64,000 nucleotides of DNA from Amaurobius ferox (taxonomy: Eukaryota; Arthropoda; Arachnida; Araneae; Amaurobiidae). Positions 26,810 through 39,924 of the stretch are shown one piece after another. The DNA lies in contig OX578134.1 of assembly GCA_951213105.1 (NCBI GenBank), positions 142,390,450-142,454,449 of the forward strand, given 5' to 3'. The translations under genes and the position numbers were made by a program. Each line of letters starts with the position of its first letter. Position 1 is the first letter of the stretch. Below the pieces are notes generated by a model. The model saw only the letters and a program-made list of their open reading frames with translations. It did no database searches and had not been told where the DNA came from.

Positions 26810-29800
26810 TTAATTTTTATATGATTTTTCATATCCACCTAAAGAAAGGCATTTACGCATAAAATAGATTAACAAAATATATAAATAAAAAGTGCTTTAA
26901 TTCCAAAAACTTTAAACTATGTGAGTTAGGAACATATGATTAAATATTATTTTAATGGATATTCTATTCCTTTGACTTAAAGTTATGCAAAACTTTGAGA
27001 GTATAAAACAATTTTTTGCCAGTTAAGATACCGAGAAACCGAAATATCATGTTTTGTATTCAGTTTTTTTTTATAAAGTTCAAAAACATTCAACGAATAA
27101 TAGTTTTTTTAAGTGTTTCAAAGGAAATAACGAGATAAAGCATCACTTCTGCAAAGTAAATACCCCTGAGAATGAGATCAGTGAAGCAATCTTTCTATTT
27201 TACGTTAAGGTTTTCATATACTGTAATTTGAAATATAAAATAATTTGATTTTTCAGGGTACGTTAATGTGCCCTGTAAAATAAAAATGTAATTTATACTA
27301 TTAATCATTTTATGTGACTAATATTTTAAGACATCAAAACCACTAAATATATGTACAATAAAATATAATTTAAATCTCAACTTAAGATTTATTCAAGTAC
27401 ATATTGAAGGAAATATCAAAAATATATTAAAATAAATATATAGTATTCAGTTCTTTAATGCATGTCACTACTATACATTATTTTAATAATTTATATTTAA
27501 TAATACACTCTCAGATAGTATGATTGTTTACGCTAGAGGGATAAATAGAACATTATTTTATAAATATAAAGCATTTCTTTAACTTCGAAAATAATTCAAA
27601 TAATAACCATATTAGCCGGTTTAAACAAAGAATATGAACATTAATTCAGACTACTTAGATGTGGACTTTATATTTTGTCTATTATTGATTTTTACTTAGA
27701 ACATGTTTGTAAAATATAATATATTTGATATAATTTATTAATGAAACGCAATGAATAACGAGCGTTGGTTTTACGTTAAAATGTTTGGAATTTTTATTTG
27801 GATCTATCTGCTGTATATACTTTTTTCGTATCAGAAAACTTTCTTTTTAACATAACAATATAAGAAAATATGTTTCCCGTAGAGAGAAATAAGCTACGCG
27901 CAAAGAATATTTCGAGCCTTTAACGCTAGAATAATCTGAATTTCTTGAGAAAATAGCACAATTAATAAGATAGGATATTTTCAGCATTCAGCAAAACACG
28001 TAGTTTTATAAATACAGGCTCCATAAATATACGGATACTAATAATTTATCTTTTCAAAGACATGAAAACTAACACTTCTGATGAAATATGTTTTAGTTTG
28101 CTTATAAAAATATGGTATTTTGAGTCAAAAATGGTCGGTTTAATTCAAAATTGGGACTTTTAGGTTCTGTTCCGTGGTCCATACCATAAGTATGCAATGT
28201 CTCAGCATTATACTTTTCTGAAGGCTTCTATGCATTCTGAAAATACTGTTCCACACATTTCATTTTGCCCATCTAAAATCCGGCTCTGCTACATGATGTT
28301 CTGTAGCCAATACTGTGAATCTGCAATTACCAAGCCATCTAGGTCAACGGACGTCTTCCGAAGGGTCCTGGAATGACTTTTTGAAACATCCATGTTTTTG
28401 TCAACCCCCGGGGAAAGGAAACGAAAATTCAGCTCTGCTATGCTGTGAATTACTGTCTATACTATAAGGGTACAAATATTCTGTCTTCTGGGTTTCGTGG
28501 GAGTTTTGAACGTTCTGGAACAAAAAAAAATTCGTAACATGATTACTATATATTAAATTGACCAAGAATGTTTATTCAAATCAACCAAAAAAAATATTTG
28601 TCCATTATAAATTTATATATTTGCAGTCATGTGGTGAACTTATTTCATATATCAAAATTATACCGAAAAGTATACATGAAATATATAAAATTACGTATTT
28701 TGTCAAGACATACACAGTATGATTCCAAGCAAAAGTGTATATTTTTTTAAGATTTTTATAAAAATGATTAGTTAATTATTCATTTCATATTTTTAAATCT
28801 TGGTACTTTCAAAAAAATTTAACAATATTCATACAACCATATTACTTAAAATGTAACTTTTTATTTCAAGTAAGATGAGCATTAACATTGAAAGTACTTA
28901 AAACTCATCTTAATACCTAATGAATGCAAAACAATTTTAGTCATGTAAATATTCCAACCACAGTTCTATTAGTTCTATTGTTAAAGAAAATGACATTACC
29001 ATATAAATCTTGTACTTATATGATTTTCTTATAGTTATAATATATATTTGAAATACTCCACATTCGGAAGCAACTGGTTGATTTGCTATGGGCGAAAAGC
29101 AATTGAAATTTAAAATAAAATTTGTGTGTAAGTATTACAAATATTCCATACCTATATTTCATCATACAAGTATACATTGTTCTCATACATTTTACTTTAA
29201 AATTGAAAAAAGTAAACATCAGAATTTTATTAAACGATAATTCTTTAATTAATAACATGCAGGTATAATTTAGGTTTAGCTTTGTAATATTATATGAATA
29301 ATTATAAAAAATATTTGAAGTTTTGTTGCTCTACTATTTTGAATTCTAACTCAAATCTGTGTTACCTTGTGTCTGTCTCGAAAACACTGACTTGTTACTT
29401 CAGACGACAAAAATGATATTTAAAAATAATATTTCTTTAGTATTCTTTTGCAGTTGAAATTATCTCAAAATTAATTGCTGAAAGTATCTGAAATTTGAAC
29501 AAACTTATTTTTTCGTCATTTATAAATCGAATATATTACCTCTAGAGACAAGTAAAAGAAACCTTTTACTTTTGAACTCTTTTTAGTTTAAACAAGTTTC
29601 TAACATTACTATAAAGATAAGGGAGACCCTGATGATCCAATCTGTGCTAACTTTTGTAAGAAAATTCCTAATCGAGTTTTAATAAATATTTGATAAAATT
29701 AAATTTATATCTTACACATGTGAATTTAATGAAATAATGATTTCGTAGAAGTATTTAAAGTTCAAAATGTCATTCATTTTAAAAGTTCCAAATATGAGCA

Positions 29801-30329
29801 ACTCTGATATAATATTTAGGCTTTATTTTAGAAGGACTATGGGTGTATAACAACCTTTTCAGAAAAATACTTTACTGCAGAAAATTTAATATAAAATATA
29901 CGAGATAATGGGAAACGTTTGATCTTATGCTTCTACGATTCTCCTAAAAGATGTGTCTGTATTTTAAATATATTTTGCAAAGTAAATGGAATGTAAAGCA
30001 GCATCATTACTGTTTGTTGAAAAGAGACTGGCCTTCTTTCACAGTTACTGGACACGTTTACCAACTTTAATGTTTGCTTTGCAGCTGTAAATCTAATTAT
30101 TTGTTTTCTCTATATCAGAATTTTTATGTTTTTGCATACTAATAAACTCTGTGACATAAAAATGATGCATCCATAAAAAGTTCTTTTAGAACTCTTCAAG
30201 CCTGAGAACCACTCGGCATGCAGATAACTCTCGTACAATATGTGTAATTTATTCATAAACTGGAACGAAGCTTCCGACGTTGCCTGCGTCCTAAATAAGT
30301 GCCCCAGTACTTAAATAATAAAAAGAAAA
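26810..30329. other. AT-rich sequence; unexplained mixed-composition block at 28.13-28.52 kb
   Basis: Mostly AT-rich background. About 28130-28520 is richer in C and G, with phrases such as GTCAACGGACGTCTTCCG and CAACCCCCGGGGAAAGG. No frame, tRNA-like box or inverted terminus explains it; it may be a decayed element. Confidence 0.45.
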
Positions 30330-31081
30330 TCTGATGTGTCCAACACATGACTTTCCTTATATAATGCAATGAATTTACTACTTTTACAGTTAAAACAAAT
30401 GTTATTCTTGTAGTAGATACTTATATTCTTTCCAAGATATTGAATTTTCTTCAATGAGTCTTCATTTTCATTGATTTAGCATCATTTTTATCAATTTGGC
30501 GAGATTTTTGTTAATTTGGCAACAATTAAAAATGTCGCCAAGTTGGCGACATTCCGCCAAATTCGTCGCCAAAATCTCGCCAAGCGTTATGGACGGAGAA
30601 ATAAGTTATTCTTACAGCAGATAAATGACTATTTGCGTTCAAATACAAAAGTATTACTCTATCTTTTTTCATGAATGGAACGAGCTAGATCCACGAGATT
30701 GATGTCACCAAATTTATCGCATGACATTACATATGAAAAGTGAACATGGAAATATATTTTTTTGTTTTATATAACTTTTTGATAATTTTTTTGAAAAATG
30801 TGCAATATCTCGAGAACGGTTTATGTTAGCGTTCTAAAATTTATGTCAATCGTTTCCTAATGAAAAATTACATAAGAAATGTCTATTTGCGTAACTTTAT
30901 TTGCAGTTTTGATTTTTTGATGATTTTTTCAAAATTTCACTCAAAAATTTAGGGGGATTCTGAACATTCGATTGCGTATAAAAACAATAGACTTCCAGTG
31001 TTTACGGATTGTGATTTTTGTACCAAATTTCGTTCGAATCGGTCCATTCGTTCGTCAGTTATCGTCTCCACAGACTCACTG

Positions 31082-31114
<33 letters not shown>

Positions 31115-31243
31115 TCACTTCAAAAATGTTTGATTCGTGATCAGGAATGCTTGAAACGTGCTCTCACGTCGAAAATTAGAATTCGAATTTTCGACCCCGT
31201 CACAATACTTTCCTTATACATTATGTATATAAGGAAAGTAATA
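30330..31243 (+). mobile_element. Hairpin-ended interspersed element, copy 2
   Basis: It matches copy 1 end to end. It begins TCTGATGTGTCCAACACATG then ACTTTCCTTATATAATG, has the GGCGAC/GTCGCC block near 30530-30575, and a (CA)n tract at about 31081-31110. The right end is a cleaner hairpin than in copy 1: ACTTTCCTTATAC pairs with GTATATAAGGAAAGT (31207-31239). The plus-strand frame across the CA tract is not a gene. The good hairpin suggests this copy is better preserved than copy 1. Confidence 0.65.
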
Positions 31244-31361
31244 TGTAACATCATACTTAATTTCTAAATCGCTTGTTCTATACCATAAATATTGTTTGTT
31301 TTATACTAAAAAAAACACAGTATTATATATCCGATACTCCACTTTGACGCTTACAAAACTC

Positions 31362-32214
31362 AAAAGGAACTAAATGGATTTCAAAGCTTTCGTATATCCG
31401 CAAAGCAGAAAAAATAAATAAAGGTCCGGAAGTTCTTTCCGGATACCAAGAACCCATCCTTCGCAACCGCTTATCTTTCTTTAAAATGAATCTGATCCAA
31501 AGAGTGAGAACTGTTGAAATGCGTTAAAATCAGTTTGATGAGTGAATGAGATTAGTAACAAAATAGCAAAAATTAAAGTTATTTATGGAATCGGAAAAAA
31601 AAGGTGTGTGTATGAGGGGGATGCTCATATATATGGGGAGATTTAAGCCAAATTATAGAATTGTGCAAAGTTTTTGAATGCGACGACATATATATCAAAT
31701 CATGTAAAAATGCAAATTCCGATGTTTCCTTTAAATAAATAATTACATATGAAAGATTTGCTCCACGTATTTATTAAAACTTTACTAAAAGGAACTAAAT
31801 GGATTCCAAAGGTTTCCTATATTTGCAAAGTAGAAAAAATAAATAAAGGTCAGGAGGTTATTTCCGAATGCCAAGGATCCATCCATCGCAACCTCTTATC
31901 TTTCTTTAAAATGCATCTGATCCAAAGAGGGAGAACTGTTGAAATGCGTTGAAATGCAGTTTAATGAGTGAATGAGATTAGTAACAAAATAGCAAAAATT
32001 AAAGTTATGTATGAAATCGAAAAAAAGGTGTGCGTATGAGTTGGATGCTCATATATATGGGGAGATATAAGCCAAATTATAGAATTGTGCAAAGTGTTTA
32101 GAATACGACGATATATATATCAGATCATGCTAAAATGCAAATTTCGATGTTTTCCTTAAATAAATAAATACATATGAAAGAATTGCTCCACGTATTAATT
32201 AAAACATTACTGGA
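31362..32214. repeat. Tandem duplication, two units of 425 bp
   Basis: AAGGAACTAAATGGATT at about 31364 recurs at 31789, and the truncated start of a third unit (AAGGAAC) appears at 32214. Spacing is exactly 425 bp both times. Shared landmarks are AAAAAATAAATAAAGGTC, ATCTTTCTTTAAAATG, GATGCTCATATATATGGGGA and TTGCTCCACGTATT. The units appear about 90 percent identical. No coding function is recognised; the 67-codon frame in unit 2 is not open in unit 1. Confidence 0.85.
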
Positions 32215-33165
32215 AGGAACGTTCTTGAAATTTTTTCGATGATGTTAAGATGGAAACACTGTAGTAATATTTTATGCCGTTAAAGAAGCGATTTGTGTAA
32301 ATATCGGCCTCAATCGGAGTAAAACATAAAGAAATTAAAAATTAATTCAAAATGAAAAAGAAATAACGCCAAGGACCGCATTTTCGGATCCTGAAGTGCC
32401 TGTGTTTCATGCTCATACTATGTTAACATTTCCTGCATAGACAGCCATACAGAAAGAAGGAATGAAAAATAAATTTTACTTTATTATGTAAGTTAGGTGA
32501 GCAAAGATGTTCAAGAACACATGCCACGATCGCTCAAACAGAATTGCATATTAGGAGTGTATCTCAACCACTATGGAACGTACATAATCGTTGTTGCATT
32601 ATCTTCAGCAGTATGTGTTTATAGTTTAACTACGCTCCCCATATCAGCACATTGTGCGAGTTTTACAGCGGTTGCATCCTGAGCGGGAACACTTGGTCGG
32701 AGAGATACGATAAAGACGATGTTTACAACAGTAGGTCCAGGGTGTCATACGAAAACGACAAAAGGGATACTGAATGGCTATGTTGATCGCTCAATAGTGA
32801 AAATGTCCACAACTTGCTTGCCGACAATCCAAAACACACGTTACTCTGAGAATTATTCAGAATTAGTTAATAACGCTGGAATGACTGTATAAGTAGAATG
32901 ACATTCTTGGTGTCATTTAAGATATTTACTACTGATTTTCTAGCATCAAAAAAATACCGTCTACAGTGATGTTGGATCCATGCACCTTGGACAGCACCCA
33001 ATTTTGAATAGCGACGCTCTCATTGAGTTCTGCGCTAAATTGGGTGCACTGCCTCGGCCGTCCAAACAGCCGGACGGCCAAACCGGCCGGCTGTTTAGAT
33101 GGCTGGATATGCCCGATGATCTGGGTCGAAAGAAGAGAAAAAACTCGAATAGCAAGGGGTAGAAA
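32215..33165. other. Mixed-composition DNA with a GC-rich stem-loop, no recognised gene
   Basis: About 32360-32900 is less AT-rich and may be an old element, but I recognise no protein motif in any frame. At 33064-33096 AAACAGCCGG pairs with CCGGCTGTTT around a 13-nt loop that contains further GGCC/CCGG pairing. It lies immediately upstream of the SINE-like block and may belong to it. Overlapping frames on both strands here arise from that structure. Confidence 0.45.
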
Positions 33166-33390
33166 GGCAGGGTGATTAAGCCACGTGGATTGCAGTCGGC
33201 GGACCAGTGTTCGTTTCCCGCTTCTGACCAAACTGTCCCCCTGTTCACGCGGTGTACGATTACATTAAATATGTGGGTTGGGAAGTCTTTGCGAGAAGTT
33301 GGTGGTAGGGAACGGAAGGTACGGTTACTGTGAATGTCTCATCCACTGAGGTCCGATCTAAGTTTGGTGGCACTATTTCGGCCGGCCGTA
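33166..33390 (+). mobile_element. tRNA-derived SINE-like element
   Basis: The 5' part has an A-box-like TAAGCCACGTGG and, about 35 bp on, a B-box-like GTTCGTTTCC, the internal RNA polymerase III promoter layout of tRNA-derived SINEs. A downstream block, TAAATATGTGGGTTGG then AAGTCTTTGC then AGTTGGTGG, recurs near 57.87 kb in another element that also has an A-box-like start. The element ends in a CA/TA microsatellite, a common SINE tail. No intact tRNA cloverleaf is present, so it is not a functional tRNA gene. Confidence 0.45.
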
Positions 33391-33472
33391 TACACACACA
33401 CACACACATATATATATGTGTGTGTGTGTGTATCTATATATGTATATTTATATATATATATATATATATATT
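33391..33472. repeat. Compound (CA)n(TA)n(TG)n microsatellite
   Basis: CA, TA, TG and TA runs in succession; the CA and TG parts could pair as a hairpin. Probably the tail of the SINE-like block. Confidence 0.85.
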
Positions 33473-35610
33473 AGAATTTGAAGTATTTTAGTACATTAGT
33501 TTATATCTTTACCAGTGTCAAAGAAAATGTAATAGAAATTCTATATTATCTTCTGTTGCTTTCGTTTCGATAATTAAATTTGATACATTAAACGGATTAA
33601 AACAATTGTTCTTTAAATTGGGTTATTTATGTTGAAAGAAACAATGTTTTAAAGGAAATAAAATATAAATATGACACATCCTGTGTAACAATTGCCGTTT
33701 TGCAGCAGCTCACTACTTGAAAATAAAAATGTTATTTTAAAATATGTGTGTAGAAACAAATATGAAATGCAATTAAATATAGCCGAACATATTAAACCTC
33801 TCTGTTAAATAGTTTTGCTATACGTATTTGTATATTCTTTTACAAATTATTTCAGTGTGCCACTTTGTATAACATTTTTTGTACATAATAAGTCTGACGC
33901 GAGATATTTTCTCAATTTTATAATGTAACAATATCGACAGTCTACCGATATGTAACGTATATCAGTAAATAATATATAACAAATCTTGAAATTTGCATTA
34001 AGATTTGCATTGAAATGTTGCATCAACTAAAATGTAGTTCAAGAGCAATATCGAGTTACAGTAATATTTCGAACAAAATCAGGTAAATATTATATGAATT
34101 AAAATTAATGAATAATGAAAATTCTGGATCTTTCCTTAGCAACTATGTTTGATAAGGTACATACATTCTCTTCTAAGATTATAATTTTAAGTAAACCTGG
34201 ATGAGTCATCATCAAGATGTAAAATGATAGAATTTCCGATTAGTATTTCGTTTGCTTTCTTTCAAATTTTTTTATGCAACTTAGCTCCCTTTCGTGAATG
34301 AAATGAAAATATATTTAAAATAAATATAATTTATAACTCATAGAAATCAATCTGCTTATGAGCATGTTATTAAGATTTATTTTCAAAGTTCACATGTAAA
34401 ATAAATTGTCATTCTAAAATGTTATGATTTTAGGAATTTATGAATATCCCATTTTTTATATGATAATTTATATGCATTATAGAAATTTGAAATTGCTGGA
34501 TTTCACTTGGTTTCAAAGACTCTAGAGTGTAACCGCAATTAAAAAATCATTTTTATTATATCGGATGACTTTTCATCAAAGTAGTTTTCCATAGTTAATC
34601 AACTTGGAAGTCAACACCACAAAATATAATTTTGATGTCCTAAATTATTATTTTATTTCTGTAAATATATTTAATGTATGTACATACAACATAACGTAAT
34701 GTAATGTATATATGTAAATATTGTAATATAGGTATATAAATAATGTGATGTATGTATGTAAATAATGTAATATGCAAATATATAAAATGTTTCAATAATA
34801 ATATTTGGTAACCCAAGAATAATCGAATTTTGAGATATTATATCACATCCGAAGTCCCAATTTTCGCTAAACAATGTCGAAGTTCTTCTTAAATATATAT
34901 TCAGTCAACCGGATAAGGTGTTCGGGTTCTTCAAATATATGAAGTTACGTGACACATTTTGGATAATGCGCTCAAATATATATGAATATTTCTTTTGATA
35001 CACTTGAACAAATACAAATCTTGGTATATATTCATATATTCATATATTCATAAATTCATAGAAATATTATTGATATTGGTCCAATTTGAAATACGTTTAT
35101 ATAAACTTGCCAAGAAGTTTAAAAAGTCAATTAAAAATGAATATCGCATCAACTCGAATTTTGAGAAAAATGAAATATTCAGGAATGAAAAAAATACAGG
35201 ATTTAATCTTGAGTAAATGCAAGTAATTTTCCTTTAAAATGAATACTTAAAGTCTCATATAATGTGCAAACTACTTCGTAATTGTAATGTATATCACGTT
35301 TGTAAATAAATACTTCTACCATATCCCACAAAATACATCTGACATATTTATATATTGCGCGCCTCCCTAAGATTTTGAAAGCTATTTCAACAGTAGGTGT
35401 ACGGAATTCAGAATGAGGAAACTGCCCGAAGTTATCCTGTCCTATTTATTGCCAACTAAAATGTAATTACATTTTATGTCAGAGTATGTATACGTATTAA
35501 AACTTATATTGAAATGATTATTTTATATTGAATGCACTTGTTTTGTGAAACAAATATATCTATATAATAATTCCACGTTAATATATTTGATAAAACTTTT
35601 ATTTATTTAT
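33473..35610. other. AT-rich sequence, nothing recognised
   Basis: It contains a low-complexity TGTAATATA/TATGTA stretch at about 34674-34795 and a short TTCATATA tandem near 35028-35060. No gene or transposon terminus seen. Confidence 0.5.
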
Positions 35611-35634
35611 TTTCATTGTGTTTATGCGAAAAAG

Positions 35635-36440
35635 ATTGCATCTGAACATGCATTCAAATGTTCAGAATCTCTTAAATTTTCGACTGAAATTTTAAAAAAA
35701 TCATCAAAAATTAAAACATTTAATAAAGTTAAGCCAATAGTCATTTCTTATGTATTTTTTTATTAAACAACGATGAAAACAAATTTTAGAACGCTAGCAT
35801 GAATCGTTCTCGAGATATTGTACATTTTCTAAACCGTATAAAAAATCATATAAAATAAAAAAAACATTATCTATTGTGAAATATGTTCACTTTTCATAAG
35901 TACTATCATGCGATAAATTTGGTGACATCATTCTCGCGGATTTAGCTAGTTCCATTCATGAGAAAAGATATTTTAGGTAATACTTTTGTATTTGGACGCC
36001 AATAGTCATGCATCTGTTACAAGAATAACTTATTTCTACGTCCATAACGCTTGGCGAGATTTTGGCGGAATGACGTCTACTTGGCGACTTTTTTAAATAT
36101 TGCCAAATTGACGAAAATGTCGCCAAATTTATAAAAATGACGCTAAATCAATGAAAATGACGACTAGATGATGAAATAATTATTACAGTATTTTAATATA
36201 TGGACTCTATCGCTTATTGAGGATGCTATCAATATTGATGATTGTTTACTTAGAGTTGCGCGAAGTATAAGTTAATTGAGTATTTTGAAATAGATTTACG
36301 TGTTGTCATCCTAAAAATCGCTAAATGTGCAATTCAACGATAAAAACACAACGCCATGGATCTTATACATTTTTTTATTGTAAGACTAGAAAATCCATTG
36401 CATTATATAAGGAAAATCATGTGATGCCCACATCAGATTT
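35635..36440 (-). mobile_element. Hairpin-family element, copy 3 (inverted, 3'-truncated)
   Basis: The right end, CCCACATCAGA at about 36427-36437, is the complement of the left end of copies 1 and 2. Going left, the blocks match copy 1 in reverse, including CGCTTGGCGAGATTTTGGCGG, GATAAATTTGGTGACATCA and ATTTCTTATGTA. Homology stops at GTTCAGA (about 35680), so the CA tract and terminal hairpin are missing. A near-identical 24-25 bp word, TTTCATTGTGTTTATG..AAAAAG, stands on both sides (35611-35634 and 36441-36465). Confidence 0.6.
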
Positions 36441-36951
36441 TTTTCATTGTGTTTATGTCAAAAAGCTCTTTATAGTATAGTATATGAAAAGTTGTTATGC
36501 ATAAAATATAATAATTATTGAGTATTACAATATTGCGTAGGTTTTATTAATTTTCAATATCATACATATTTTCAAAATAAAATTATTTATAATGCAAAGT
36601 TCACTAACATTTGCATATAGAGGAAATACTCAAAGGATGAACATTTTTCAATAAAATAATAATTTTAAGCGCACATCATATACATTTAGTTACTTGATAC
36701 ATGTATACCTTACATAAATACTTCTAGTTAACATGAAAAGAAAAAAATATATCTGCTATTTAAAAATAGAAAGTTCGAAGATTTTCAAAATGAAAGACTG
36801 TAAAATCATTAATGATTAATAATTAATAATTTTGCTATTATTTGTAAAAAATTCTATATACAATTTCTGTTAGATTATTTAAAATAATTGCCTATTTAAG
36901 CTTAATCCATACTCCATAAATAGTATCAAACTGAAAATTATCAATATGTAA

Positions 36952-37389
36952 AATGATTTAGATATTAATTATAAATTTCTGAGATTTCAATATATTGTGC
37001 TTATTCCTAAATTTCCTAAAATTCCTGTAAAATTTAAAACTGTAACTAGTAGTCATAATTCTTACTCTACTACTGTTAGCAAATTGCTACTAAATTGTTT
37101 AAATGAACTAAATGATAATTTACGTTATTATAGTAATAACTACCTTATTCTAAATAATAGTAAAGAAATAAAAAATAAATTAACATCAATAGACGAAATA
37201 ATTGGATTTCAAACTTTTGATTTTAAAGTTCTTTTTAATAATATTAAGATTTCTGATCTTTGTGATGTAATTTTAGCTCTATATAATGCTTACATTACTA
37301 ATCAAACTGCTCTTACTATGTTTACCAATTTTCCTGAACTTCTCCACTTTGTTATTTTCAATAATTATATATTTCAAAGTAATAAATTA
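36952..37389 (+). pseudogene. Reverse transcriptase fragment, N-terminal half (Penelope-like)
   Basis: The frame is open from 36952 until the inserted transposon at 37390. It reads IPKFPKIPVKFK, an RT1-like segment (the family has PK-H-K-P and a downstream Arg), followed by a long Asn/Leu-rich helix region. Then comes motif A, FDFKVLFNNI, with its Asp codon at 37219. The layout matches reverse transcriptases of the Penelope/telomerase group better than LTR or LINE types. The protein lacks an obvious N-terminus, and no ATG can be chosen with confidence. It continues in the same frame at 39928 once the insertion is discounted, so it was probably one ORF when interrupted. Confidence 0.55.
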
Positions 37390-39924
37390 CACTGCGCAAC
37401 ACACAAATTTTCTCAAATATGAAAAAAGTCGTTTCGTACTCATTTTGGGGCACTGAACACAAAAGTGATAGTAAAAATTGGCAATTGGCTCTTGTTTAGA
37501 AGATGCAGAGGTAGTCGTTTTCATCACTTTCCTTGACATATATGTGAAAACCGAAATATGGGAATATGTAAATTTATATAATTTACAAATTATAGTAATT
37601 TGTAAATTATATAGCAACGTTTATAAAAATAAATATATTAGAATATATGTCTCCTATATTGAATATATATGAAATGTGTTAATATTAAAATATATTACAT
37701 ATACATGAAATATCTCAAAAAGTAAGATTTTGAAACGTGGTTCCCAAGACATAAAATCTTTAGCGCTACTCTCAAGTAAAACCTTTAGCACCAATTAGTC
37801 TGCAGGAGACGACGTCACTCTGGCTGTCGACACTGTTTTCTGCTTTAGCTCTAAAAATAAAAATGTGATAGTTGTTAGTTGTACGCTGCGTTTTGTGTGA
37901 AAAAGAATTGATTGCAGTAACTTTGCATTTTAGTTAAACACATTATATTTTTAAACCTATGATGCCTTGAATGTACGTTAATTCTGCTAATAATTTCTGC
38001 TATATATGTAGAGACATGACATTTGAAGAACAAAAAATGGTCCATCACTCCTTTAGTGAAAAAGGCATATCACCTTAATTTCGAATGCAACATTGGGGAT
38101 CAGGACAAGCCCTGGGCCCCACACATATGCTGTAATTCTTGTTCAAGGAAACTTTCCATGTGGCTGCGAGGCAAAAAGAAAATAGCTATGTCATTTGCCA
38201 TTCCTATGATTTGGAGGGAACAAAGTAATCACGTAAATGATGGCTACTTATGCATGGTCCAACCTCTTCGTGGAGGAATCACAAGGAAAAAAGTCGACAG
38301 TGCACTACCCGAATATACCATCTGCTATGCGACCCTTGGTGAAGCCCAAAAATGTTCCATCACTCCTTTAGTGAAAAAGGCATATCAGTTTTATTTCGGA
38401 TTCAACATTGGAGATCAGGATAAACCCTGCGCCCTACACATATTCTGTAATTCATTCCGGAAATTCAAAGAATTCTTCATTGATCCAGAGGAAGTTCAAG
38501 AATCAAATTCATGCGATGATTAACAGTATTCTACATCTAGAGATGAATATAAAGATGATGCTATACCTACACCACACATTATGTCTCAAGAAGAACTGAA
38601 TAACCTTGCTGGAAATCTAGAGCTGTCTAAGACTAAGGCAGAATTATTTGCATCCCGACTTAGAGAATGGAATTTACTCCAGGAAGATGTCCGAGTGACT
38701 TGGTTTTGCAGTCGCCATGAGCAATATCTGCTTTATTTTATAAAGGACCAATACCTTGTTTTCTGTTCTGACGTCAATGGCTTAATGACGGCTCTCAAAA
38801 TAGAACATGACCCTTCGCAATGGCGGCTATTCATAGATTCATCCAAAACAAGCCTCAAGGCAGTATTTCTGCATAATGGAAACCACTTTCCATCCATTCC
38901 AGTAGGACACTCTGTCTCTATGAAAGAAACCTACGAAAATTTGAAACATTTGTTGAACTGCCTTCAATATAATAAGTACAGCTGGCATATTTGTTGTGAT
39001 TTGAAAGCGATATCTCTTCTCATGGGTCTTCAATTAGGACATACGAAGTACAGTTGTTTTTCATGTGAGTGGGACAGCAGAGCCAAAACTTTGCACTATG
39101 TAAAAAAAATAATGGTCTTCTAGAAAAAACATATGATATGAGATAGAAGAATGTACAAAATTCACCATTAGTAGAGGCCAAAAAATCCTACTACCACCCT
39201 TGCACATAAAACTTGGCTTAATAAAAAAAATTGTGAAAGCCATGGACAAAAGTGAATCAGTCTTTAAGTACTTAAATAAGAAATTATCTGCAATCAGCGA
39301 AGCAAACTTAAAGAGGGAATTTTCATAGGCCAACAGATTCGTAAGCTCTTTAAGGATGCACATTTTGATGGCGTGCTCCAACAAGATGAAAAAGAAGCTT
39401 GGAATGCTTTTCACCTTGTGTCAACGAATTTCTTAGGAAATGTAAAGTCAAAGAACTATAGGAAATTAGTGATGGATATGTTGTCTGTATACACGAAACT
39501 TGGTTGCACTATGTCTCTGAAAATGCATTTCCTGCATTGTTATTTGGACTTCTTTCCTGAAAACAGTGGCCAAGTTAGCGATGAGCATGGTGAGCATTTT
39601 CACCAGGACATTGCGAAAATAGAGAAAGAATACCAGGGAACTTGTCTACTACAGGGTTGACAGACAACTGTTGGATAATTTTCAATCATAACTCTGAGAA
39701 AATGCATAAACGACAATCCAAGCGACCACGTAACATGGAATAAACCTGTACGTGCGTTTATAGACACATTATTTCATATTAAAAATATTAAGTTACAAAT
39801 ATCTTAGGAATGGGAGCAAATTTCAAATTTTCATTGTCATATTCGTGTTCAACAACCCAAAATTAGTAATAAATGGCAAATTTAATCACAGAGAAAAAAA
39901 ATCATCGAAATCTGTTGTTCTGTG
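37390..39924 (+). mobile_element. CACTG-ended DNA transposon (CMC/Chapaev-3-like)
   Basis: The left end is CACTGCGCAACACACAAATTT. The right end, read on the other strand, is CACAGAACAACAGATTT. Internal TIR blocks also match: TACT-ATTTTGGG, GAACACAA/GAACACGA and AAAATT. The flanking triplets are TTA (37387-37389) and CTA (39925-39927), consistent with a 3-bp target duplication carrying one change. CACTR ends with a 3-bp TWA-type duplication are as I recall them for the Chapaev-3 branch of CMC transposons; that assignment is inference. It carries one gene, now broken, and has split a reverse transcriptase ORF. Confidence 0.65.
37971..39743 (+). pseudogene. Broken transposase-like gene of a widespread arthropod repeat family
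   Basis: I recognise this as a multicopy, usually uncharacterised arthropod protein family; its place between matching TIRs suggests it is the element's transposase. From a possible ATG at 37971 come a CYIC zinc-binding pair, a frameshift near 38030, then SITPLVKKAYHLNF and HICCNSC. Next are an Asp-containing LFIDSSKTSLKAV (about 38828), CCDLK (about 38995) and CFSCEWDSR (about 39057). Frames break after 39123 and resume at 39373 with NFLGN and SDEHGEHFHQDI (about 39577); the end is near TAA 39741. The acidic residues in these blocks could be an RNase-H-like triad (inference). A 114-bp segment is duplicated inside the gene. Stops and at least three frame changes make it nonfunctional. Confidence 0.65.

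Noticed and set aside
32929..33248. Two overlapping minus-strand frames of 95-100 codons
   Set aside because: They cross the GC stem-loop and the SINE-like block, and neither resembles a protein family.
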